Below are positions 53,153-61,481 of a stretch of 64,000 nt of DNA, one piece after another (position 1 is the first letter of the stretch; every line of letters begins with the position of its first letter). Source of the DNA: Henckelia pumila (lineage: Eukaryota; Streptophyta; Magnoliopsida; Lamiales; Gesneriaceae); the NCBI RefSeq assembly GCF_033568475.1, contig NC_133123.1, positions 136,794,242 through 136,858,241 on the forward strand, read 5' to 3'. The notes below the pieces were generated by a model, which worked only from the letters and a program-made list of their open reading frames with translations, did not search any database and had not been told where the DNA came from. The translations under genes were made by a program, and so were the position numbers.

Positions 53153-54326
53153 TGTTAGAACCTAATGGGGGGGGATTTAGGTTCTATTGGCAACTTTAGC
53201 AATTTAAAGCGATTATGCAAGTACGCAAGCGGAAGACTTAAGCAATCAAATAGTAAGTGCGGTAAATAAATGCGTAATGTAAATAAAGCAGTAAAAGGGA
53301 TAAGAGATGTTTATGGAAGTTCGACGATAAATCGTGTACGTCTCCCCTTCTTGGTTAAGTCGATTAACCAAGGATCCACTAGCACTTCGAACGTCTTGGC
53401 CTTGATGGCTCCAAGGATAGCCTTACAACTTGACACGATCACCGCGCCAATACAATTCAATACTCTTGGCCTTAAGGGCTCCAAGGATAGCCTCAACACT
53501 CGTAAAATACACTTGGCTTCACACACAAGTGTTTACAAAACCGAGCAACCAACTCACAAACTAACAACCCTCGATATTACAACCCCGAATATAACTCGAT
53601 ATGTGAATATATTTTGAACACTCAAAAGGGGCTACAAATTGCTCAACAAATGGCTTGAATGATGCTTGAGAGGATTGAGAGACTTGAAGATGTTGGGATG
53701 GATTGAATGGCCTCGGAATGCCTCCTTTTATAGCTGAAAATCGATCGGAACTTCCGATCCCTGCATCGGAGCTTCCGAAATTTGAATTCTGAGACACGCG
53801 GGTGTACAGGATCGAAACGTCCGATCCACTTCGGAGCTTCCGATCGGCGCAATAAATATGGTGTCGGGCAAAAGTCTTCCGGACAAGATTATCAGGCGGC
53901 CGTTCAGGATCGGAACGTCCGATCACGTTCGGTGCTTCCGATCTGCTTCACTTCGTTGCCTCCGATCTGCTTCCGAACAATATAAAAATCCCTTAAAAAT
54001 GATCGGACCTTCCGAACTAGGATCGGAGCTTCCGATCCACCCTTAGCTTCCGAAGATGCTTCTGATCATGATCGGAGGTTCCGATCTCCAATCAGAGCTT
54101 CCGATCCCGTGGCTGAAAACTTCTTCGAATTTTGTTTCTGATCTTGAGTATGAATTTAGTCTTAATTCATCTTGAAAATTTTAACTCTGTAATAAGCTCA
54201 ATGTAAATATTAGTAACATTTTAACCTAGTTTTGTTAATCATCAAAACATAGAGAAATAAGACTTGTTAATGCATTAAAAAAATTAATCTCATAATTCGA
54301 GATTTATATGCGTTTAAGGCGTAACA
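53153..54326 (-). repeat. SIRE 5' LTR (1174 bp) with palindrome array and TATA box
   Basis: Paired with 45074-46253. The TATA box on the minus strand is at 53724-53733 and the nearest palindrome, GATCGGAACTTCCGATC, at 53743-53759, 9 bp away. Further copies run to about 54115. The longest difference from the 3' LTR is an indel of 6-7 bp beside the TATA box. Confidence 0.93.
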
Positions 54327-56267
54327 GTATATTTTGATGATATCTTGGTGTATAGTAAAAGTTTGAATGAGCATGTTGAACACTTGAGGATTGTGTTAAT
54401 CACACTAAAGGCTGAACATTTGTATGCTAATTTGAAAAAGTGTGTATTTTGTACAAAAGAACTTGTGTTTTTTGGTTTTGTTGTGAGCGCTCAAGGTGTC
54501 AAAGTTGATGAGGACAAGGTAAGTGCAATTCGAGATTGGCCAACGCCTACTTCTATTGGTCAAGTTCGTAGTTTTCATGGTCTTGCAAGTTTCTATAGGA
54601 GATTTGTAAAAGATTTCAGCACTTTGGCGGCTCCTATGACTACGGTGATAAAGAAGAACGTTCCATTCCATTGGGGCGAGGAGCAAGAGAAGTCTTTTGA
54701 TATTATTAAGCAAAAATTAATGAATGCTCCTTTACTTGTATTACTTGATTTTTCTAACACTTTTGAAATTGAATGTGATGCGTCAGGTGTAGGAATTGGA
54801 GGTGTTTTGATGCAAGGTGGGAGACTAATTGCATATTTCAGTGAGAAGCTAAGTGGAGCATCCTTGAATTATCCTACCTATGACAAAGAGTTCTATGCCT
54901 TGGTTCGTGTTCTTGAAACGTGGCTGCATTATTTGAGGCCAAAAGAATTTGTGATTCATACGGATCATGAATCTTTGAAACATCTCAAAGGACAACAAAA
55001 GCTGAACAAGAGACATGCCAAGTGGGTGGCGTTTGTGGAGACTTTTTCCTATATTATCAAGTACAAGCAAGGGAAAGAAAACGTGGTAGCAGATGCTCTA
55101 TCACGAAGGTATGTGCTTCTATCTACTTTGGACTCTAAGTTTTTGGGATTTGAGTATGTGAAGGAGTTGTATGCCAATGATCATGATTTTGGTGAGATTT
55201 ATGTGTCATGTTTGCATGGTCCGAAGAATAAATTTTTCATGCATAATGGATATCTGTTTAAGGAAGATAAATTGTGTGTTCCTAAATCGTCCATACGTGA
55301 ATTACTTGTTAGGGAATCACATGGGGGTGGTTTGATGGGGCATTTTGGTGTGGATAAAACTTATGATACTTTGCATGAACATTTTTATTGGCCATATATG
55401 AAGCATGATGTTGAGAGTATTTGTGAGAGATGTGTGACTTGTAGGAAAGCTAAGTCTAAGACACAACCGCATGGATTGTATACCCCACTTCCTGTTCCTA
55501 GTGAACCATGGGTAGATATTTCGATGGATTTTGTTTTAGGATTACCAAGATCTAAGAAGGGGAGGGATTCTGTGTTTGTGGTGGTTGATAGATTTTCGAA
55601 AATGGCTCATTTTATTGCTTGTCATAAATCTGATGATGCATCTCACGTTGCGGACTTGTTCTTTAATGAAATTGTTAGATTGCATGGCATGCCTAGGAGT
55701 ATTGTTTCTGATAGAGATACTCGTTTCTTGAGTTACTTTTGGAAAACATTATGGTGCAAGCTTGGTACTAAATTACTGTTTTCGACTACATGTCATCCTC
55801 AAACGGATGGTCAAACTGAGGTTGTTAATAGGACATTAGAAACTTTGTTGCGTGCTATAATTAAAAAGAATTTGAAGAATTGGGAAGAATGTTTGCCATT
55901 TGTGGAGTTTGCATATAATCGTAGTGTGCATTCTACTACAAATTTTTCACCATTTGAAATTGTGTATGGTTTTAATCCTTTAACCCCGTTGGATTTGATG
56001 TCTTTGCCTATGAGCGAAAGGGTTAGTATGGATGGAAAGAAAAAGGCTGAGTTTGTGAGAAATTTGCATGAGAAGGTGAAAGCGAACATTGAGAAAAAGA
56101 ACTTGCAATACACAAAACAAGCAAATAAAGGTAAAAAGAAGGTTGTATTTGAACCGGGTGATTGGGTTTGGTTGCACTTGAGGAAGGAGCGTTTTCCGGA
56201 GAAGCGGCGTTCTAAATTGTTACCTAAAGGCGACGGACCTTTCCAAGTCGTGGAGCGGATCAATGAC
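54327..56267 (+). pseudogene. Gypsy-3 RT second half, RNase H and integrase (3' end cut)
   Basis: After the duplicated GTATA the host frame continues [16 protein letters not shown] (RT catalytic box), then [14 protein letters not shown]. RNase H follows ([31 protein letters not shown]), then the integrase zinc region ([27 protein letters not shown]) and core ([34 protein letters not shown]). It ends in [13 protein letters not shown], where Tekay-2 begins. No stop or frameshift was seen in the 1.9 kb. Confidence 0.92.
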
Positions 56268-58922
56268 TGTAACACCCGGTATTTTTAATTACATAAATCC
56301 GCCTGCATAATTAGGATATTTAATTATTTAAATTTATGATTTATGGGTTAAATAATTATGTGAATTAGTTATGCATGATTTAATTTATTTTTTAAGCATT
56401 TAACCCATAATTAGTGATTTTTATGATTTGTAGTATTTTTATTATTTAATCGCGTAGACGGGACCGTGGACGGACGAGATGACGACTTTCCACCCAAATT
56501 ATTTTATGAGCCTTTTTAGAGCCCAAAAATATTATTTTGAGTTTTATTATCTCAAAATTTTTAGTATTTAATTTTATATAATTTTAGGAGTCTTTTTTTA
56601 TCCAAAATTAGCCAAGATAATGACTTTTAATCACTTTTAAAAATCCCCTTAATTTTAATTTCGGGATTTTTAATAATGTTTCAGATTTTTAAATATTTCT
56701 TTTAGAGTTTTGGTTAAGTTATATTTTATATATATTTAATATCCTTAATTATATATTTATTTACCCTATTTTCTTATAAACCAAAACTCAAAACCTAATC
56801 TACCTCAAACCCCTTAGCCGATCATTCACCCATCAGCCGCCATTCCCCTCCATGTTCATCTTCTCCACCTAGCAAGCCAAGGAAGAACACCATAGCCACA
56901 CTTTTGAAGGACCAAAGCTTGTTGTCGTCGCCCCGTCGTCCCGGAAACGTCCTACGTGCGTGCTAAATCGATTTCTACGGTGAAAGGCATGATTTCTTCT
57001 CGATTTTTCTTTATCATATCAGTATATATTACGTAGGCTACGGTAGACATCGAAATCCTTCCAATATTTTTCAGAAAATGGTTGAAGCTTGTTCTTGACA
57101 TGCATATTCATGGCTCACGTATTCTTTCTTGTTATTGGATCGCATGGTTTGGTTCAAGGCTGAGGGTTCGGTCAGGAGGGGTCCTTGGGTGCCTAGGGAT
57201 CGAACCTTGGTCAGGTTGCAGGCTGGATGAAGGCTAGCCGATCGAGTCTTGACTTGGAAGGGCTGGGGGTGCAGTTTAGGGTTAGGTGGAAGGTTGGTTC
57301 GGGTTCGAGCTAGGGGTCCTGGCTGGGGCCGAGCCTGGTTGGGTTGGGACCGCCCAGATGTGGGCTACATCTGGGCGGCGGGGCTCCGGCCAGGAGCGGC
57401 TAGAGCCGGCCGGCAGCAGGCCGTGAGTACCTGCTGCTCTCGGCCGAGAGAGATTCAAGAGGGGGGAGTCGGGTTTAGGGTTTCAGGTGGCTTCCGGGTT
57501 GGGTCAGGGGTCGGGTCGGGTCAGTAAGTAAGTGGGTCGGGTTAAGTGGGTCCGGGTCCGGGTTTGGTGGGCCGGGCTCGAGTCTTTTTATTTTTAAAAC
57601 ATTTTAAGAATTATTGGGTTTTTGAGTCAATTAAATTAAAATAAAATTATTTGGACTCCCAAATAATTTTATTTGGATTTTTAAAATTTTAATTAAGTTA
57701 GTCCATAATTTTTATGGGCTTTTGGGCCCATAAAATTTAATGGGCCAGTCTTTGGGTTTTTGGGCCCAATGGGCCAGTTTAAGTGTTATTGGGCTTAGTG
57801 TAATTTTAATGGGCTTAATTAATTTAATTGGGCTTAAAGTTTAAGATATTGGGCTTAAGTACGTTAATGGGCCAGATTTAAGTTAATGGGCTTGAGTGTA
57901 GGGCCAGCAGTCCAGAACCATCCATGAGAAAATTGCATGTGTCCTGATTATATATTTAATTATTTTTATGCATTTAAGTTATTTTAAAATTTATATGTTA
58001 GTAAAAAAATTAAATTAAATATATATGAAGGACACACAATTTATTTAAGTACATGCATTCATGAAATCAATTTTTATGCTATGATTTAATTTCTATGGTT
58101 GAGCAAATAAAATATTTTAGGTGGAAATTGAAGTAGTGTGACCATTTATGTATGGGCAGTTTCTGCCATTTATGTATGGGCAGTTTTCTGCCATTTATGT
58201 ATGGGTGGTTCGCCACCAGCCTCGTACGATGGTTTCTTAGACTGATCAGTCGCACTATGGGTCACACTTACGGATAGGACCATTCGATGTTAAGAAAATA
58301 AATGCTCAACAACTCAAGTATGTATGTTATGTATTATGTATTTATGTTTATTTAAGTAAGTTATGTTATGTAATTTTTAAGCATGCTCATTCATGTATAT
58401 GTATGTATTAGTATTAAATTGTTTTAAATTATTTTGAACCCTTGTTAGTATGCATGTTGGGCCTCTAGGCTCACTACACTGATATGGTGCAGGTGAGTAC
58501 GTAGAGGAGCAGGTTACTCCTACCGGTGGTGAGGACGTATGAGCAGCGCTGCAGTAGCCCCGTGACCATGACAGCTTCTGAGTCACCGTGCATGATGTCA
58601 TGTGAAACATTTTATTATATTTTTAGGGGTTGAGGTTTATGGGAATATTTTATTAGATGTTTTAGTGCATGCACATATTTTAATTATTTTATTTATGCAG
58701 TATATTTTTAATTCTAGGGTTGACTCAGATGTTTAATTATTTTAAAGAATGCATTTTTTTTTAAAGTATTTAATTGTTTATTTATTTAGTCATGTATTTA
58801 TTTTAAATATTTTATCCTGTGCATATATGTATGGGCATATATGTACATATTTTATCTAGTAGTATATAAAAAAAAAAAAAATTTTCCGCATATTTATTTA
58901 TTATAGAGTTAGGGTCGTTTCA
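56268..58922 (+). repeat. Tekay-2 5' LTR (2655 bp)
   Basis: Starts TGTAACACCCGG at the break in Gypsy-3 and ends GGGTCGTTTCA, 2 bp before the primer site. Contents: a possible TATA/start region near 56775, a GC-rich stretch (57160-57590), a cluster of TGGGCY motifs (57710-57905) and three tandem copies of a 25-bp unit containing CCATTTATGTATGGGCAG (58142-58212). The short ORF at 57249-57527 shows no domain. Confidence 0.85.
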
Positions 58923-58924
58923 GT

Positions 58925-58936
58925 TGGTATCAGAGC
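58925..58936 (+). other. Primer-binding site, initiator tRNA-Met type (Tekay-2)
   Basis: TGGTATCAGAGC two bases after the LTR end. Confidence 0.9.
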
Positions 58937-59108
58937 ACGGTTCTTGGAGGGGTCACTACTGCTTTGCGAGCTCAGAAATCCACGCTACCGGTCTGTAAGT
59001 TTTAAATGTTTATAGTATGATTTAATTTCTATAATTTAAGTTAGCCTTAAATTTTAAACACTTAGTTATGCAAGGCGATTTACGTAAATAAATATGTGGT
59101 GGTGCAGA

Positions 59109-60161
59109 ATGCCTCCCAGACAGGTGAATCGACGTGGGAGACCTCCACCTCCACCGCCACCTCCGCAGCACCCCATGACAGCACTGGAGCAGGCCAGTGC
59201 GACGATGATGGCAGGGATTACTGCTCTGTTGGAGCAGCAGGCGGCACGTCCCAGACTGTCCCACGAGGAGGACGTCGCAGAGAGGTTCCAGAAGAAGGGG
59301 CCTAAGGAGTTTGTGGGGACCACCGATCCGTTGGTGGCTGAGGGATGGATTCGCTCTCTTGAGTCCATTTTCGACTATATGGGGATCACAGACGCCGACA
59401 GGGTGAGCTGTGCTACGTATATGATGCGAGGCGATGCAGCCCTTTGGTGGGAGGGTGCAGTCAGAGGAGTCCATCTACCTACACTGACGTGGGCTGAGTT
59501 CAGGCGTATCTTCTACGCCAAATATTTCACTGAGGATGTGCGCAGTCGCATGATCCGAGAGTTCATGAGTCTTCGTCAGGGGGACAGATCTGTGGTGGAG
59601 TACGTGAACCAGTATGAGAGGGGCTGTCATTTTGTGCCCATGATTGCTGATAGTCCGCAGGAGAAGCTGCGACAGTTTGTTGAGGGCTTGAGGGCTGAGA
59701 TCAGGCATGACGTACGTATGGCAGACGTCTTTACATATGAGTCTGCAGTCAGCAGGGCCTTGCGTTCCGAGGAGGGACAGAGGGAGATACAGAGAGAGCA
59801 GCAGGGTAAGAGGCAGTTTGTGCAGACAGGGTATCAGCGACCATCTTCGCAGCCACCTGCGAAGAAACAGTCTACAGGGCCATCTAAGGGCCCGAATCAG
59901 CAGAGGCCTCAGGGGAAGCCACAGCAGCAGACTAGGGGCGGGGCCCCTACTCCAGGGAGATATCCAGTGTGTCCGAAGTGCCAGAAGATGCATTCCGGGC
60001 AGTGTCTATTGGGAGCAGGAGTCTGCTATCGTTGCAAGGAGCCAGGGCATCAGATTGCCAACTGCCCGAAGAGGCAGAATGTCAGTGGGCGAGTTTATGT
60101 GATGCAGGCTGAGGAGGCAGACCCAGATACCTCCTTGATCACCGGTATACCTAACCCCTAG
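59109..60161 (+). CDS. Tekay-2 Gag
   Basis: Start at ATG 59109 ([19 protein letters not shown]). The longer frame from 59094 adds only MWWCR. The Gag core includes ERFQKKGPKEFVGTTDPLVA, ALWWEGAVRG and MSLRQGDRSVVEYVNQYERG. A Gln/Pro-rich linker is followed by the zinc knuckle CYRCKEPGHQIANC near 60025. Translation ends at TAG 60159-60161, only 17 bases into a candidate intron whose removal would fuse Gag to protease. The ORF is intact. Confidence 0.9.
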   Translation: MPPRQVNRRGRPPPPPPPPQHPMTALEQASATMMAGITALLEQQAARPRLSHEEDVAERFQKKGPKEFVGTTDPLVAEGWIRSLESIFDYMGITDADRVSCATYMMRGDAALWWEGAVRGVHLPTLTWAEFRRIFYAKYFTEDVRSRMIREFMSLRQGDRSVVEYVNQYERGCHFVPMIADSPQEKLRQFVEGLRAEIRHDVRMADVFTYESAVSRALRSEEGQREIQREQQGKRQFVQTGYQRPSSQPPAKKQSTGPSKGPNQQRPQGKPQQQTRGGAPTPGRYPVCPKCQKMHSGQCLLGAGVCYRCKEPGHQIANCPKRQNVSGRVYVMQAEEADPDTSLITGIPNP

Positions 60162-60340
60162 AACTTTTTCAATTCTTTGCTTTTGTTTAATTGCGATTAT
60201 AACTGAATGCCTGTTACATGAGTTTAATTATCAGCATGCTAGAATAAGAATTTTGTTTCTTTGTGATTAGAATTAAGGATTTTAGTGTTTTAACCTTGGG
60301 AGCATAGTGGTATGAATTGTTGGGAATCTTCTGCGTGCAG
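60145..60340 (+). other. Candidate spliceosomal intron between Tekay-2 gag and protease
   Basis: The donor ACCG|GTATACC and acceptor CTGCGTGCAG|GGAG bound a 196-bp AT-rich segment with T-rich tracts. Joining them keeps the frame and yields LITGRILVGG leading into the protease motif LLDSGATHSFIS. Unspliced RNA would give Gag alone, spliced RNA a Gag-Pol fusion. This is inference from sequence; an insertion that merely mimics an intron is the alternative. Confidence 0.55.
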
Positions 60341-61101
60341 GGAGAATTCTAGTTGGAGGCAACTCCACGTTTGCGTTGCTAGATTCAGGAGCCACGCATT
60401 CGTTTATCTCCCGAGATTTTATCAGACGGATAGGCATTTCACCGGAGGTTGTAGACAGTGGTTACGATGTTACCATGCCATCCGGACAGATTATCACTAC
60501 CACTAGTGTCATCAGGGATCTGGCATTGGAGTTGCAGGGACACTCCATTCGAGCAGATCTAGTGGTTCTTCCATTGACTGGGTTTGACTTGATTTTGGGT
60601 ATGGACTGGCTATCAGTTAATGGAGCTTCGATTAATTCCGATGTAGGACAGTGTCAGTGAAGCCAGCAGGAGGTGAGATGTTTACTTTCTTTGCATCTCA
60701 GTCTAGCAGTATTCCTCAGATGATATCACTTGTTCGTGCGAGGAAACTGTTGCGCAATGGATGTCAGGGTTTTCTTGCTAGTGTGGTCACTACCTCAGAC
60801 GTTTCTAGCAGATCTTTATCAGACATAGAGGTGGTACGTGACTATCCAGATGTTTTTCCTGACGATGTTGCAGGAGTTCCACCAGTGAGAGAGGTGGAGT
60901 TCAGTATTGAGTTGTTGCCGGATACTGTGCCTATCTCTAAGGCACCGTATCGACTTGCTCCTACAGAGATGAGAGAGTTGAAGGAGCAGATTCAGGAGCT
61001 GTTGGAGAAGGGCTTTGTTCGTCCTAGCTTTTCTCCATGGGGAGCTCCAGTGTTGTTTGTGAAGAAGAAGGACGGCAGCATGAGATTGTGCATTGACTAC
61101 C
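60341..61101 (+). pseudogene. Tekay-2 protease and RT start (one frameshift)
   Basis: Protease LLDSGATHSFISRDFIRR near 60376, then ILGMDWLSVNGAS near 60595. A one-base loss near 60640 shifts the frame. RT begins [20 protein letters not shown] and runs through [20 protein letters not shown] to DY, where Cassandra is inserted. Confidence 0.88.
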
Positions 61102-61481
61102 TGTGACGCCCGGGGCTGAAGAGGCAGGGAGTGATCGCCGGTGCCAAAAGGTTGCACGGACAATGAGCGGCTCCTGGTAGGCTTCTAGGCGGAGGGAGAC
61201 ATGAATGAACCGATCCCGTGCCGGAATGAGAGGGGATTCTGAGACTGTGTAGGTATGGGACTACATAGTTGAGGAGGGTTTAAAAGATTTCATATGTACT
61301 GCTCATATCAAGAAGGTGCATCTTCTTTTCGGAAGCCCATCACATAAGAACTCCAAAGTTAAGCGTGCTTGACTTGGGGTAATTATAGGATGGGTGACCC
61401 CCTGGGAAGTTTTCCAGGGTGCGTGTGAGTGAGGACATAAGCACGCTGAAAAGACCCGTCTTGATACAGTGGGTCGTTACA
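61102..61481 (+). mobile_element. Cassandra solo LTR (TRIM element with 5S rRNA-like promoter)
   Basis: A 380-bp TG...CA segment (TGTGACGCCCGGGGC ... GGGTCGTTACA) flanked by CTACC on both sides (61097-61101 and 61482-61486), which exactly splits the RT motif LCIDYRELN of Tekay-2. It contains a 5S rRNA-like region (61331-61432), the hallmark of Cassandra TRIM elements. Only one LTR is present and no primer site, so it is a solo LTR left by recombination. Confidence 0.92.
61331..61432 (+). ncRNA. 5S rRNA-like region of Cassandra with pol III internal promoter
   Basis: Aligns with plant 5S rRNA over most of its 3' two thirds: CCCATCA, AGAACTCC, the A box AGTTAAGCGTGC (61357-61368) and the C-box region AGGATGGGTGACC...CTGGGAAGT (61387-61410). 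It is diverged elsewhere, so it is not a functional rRNA gene, but the pol III control boxes are conserved. Confidence 0.88.

Larger units (their letters stand above)
45074..54326 (-). mobile_element. SIRE-type Ty1/copia element with third ORF, complete with target duplication
   Basis: The two LTRs (45074-46253 and 53153-54326) start and end TGTTA...TAACA, and the 9253-bp element is flanked by GTATA on both sides (45069-45073 and 54327-54331). On the minus strand the order is 5' LTR, tRNA-iMet primer site, gag, protease, integrase, RT, RNase H, ORF3, polypurine tract and 3' LTR. The large gag and the extra ORF after pol fit the SIRE/Maximus lineage. By eye the LTRs differ at about 16 positions, mostly transitions, plus small indels, so insertion was recent. 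Confidence 0.93.
41277..56267 (+). mobile_element. Chromovirus-type Ty3/gypsy element (Gypsy-3), interrupted by SIRE and Tekay-2
   Basis: LTR, primer site, gag-PR and the first half of RT (to 45073) are followed by the SIRE insertion. The second half of RT, RNase H and integrase follow (54327-56267), until Tekay-2 cuts the sequence in the integrase C-terminal part. Motifs such as [19 protein letters not shown] and [13 protein letters not shown] resemble chromoviruses of the Galadriel/CRM/Reina type; I could not assign the clade. The 3' end must lie right of the window, beyond Tekay-2. Confidence 0.85.

Noticed and set aside
57249-57527. 92-codon Gly/Arg-rich ORF
   Set aside because: It lies in a GC-rich part of the Tekay-2 LTR; low complexity and no domain.
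59475-59993. 172-codon minus-strand ORF in Tekay-2 gag
   Set aside because: It is the antisense shadow of the Gln/Pro-rich Gag region.
61331-61432. Functional 5S rRNA gene
   Set aside because: It has diverged outside the promoter boxes, lacks the normal 5' part and lies inside a Cassandra LTR with target duplications.
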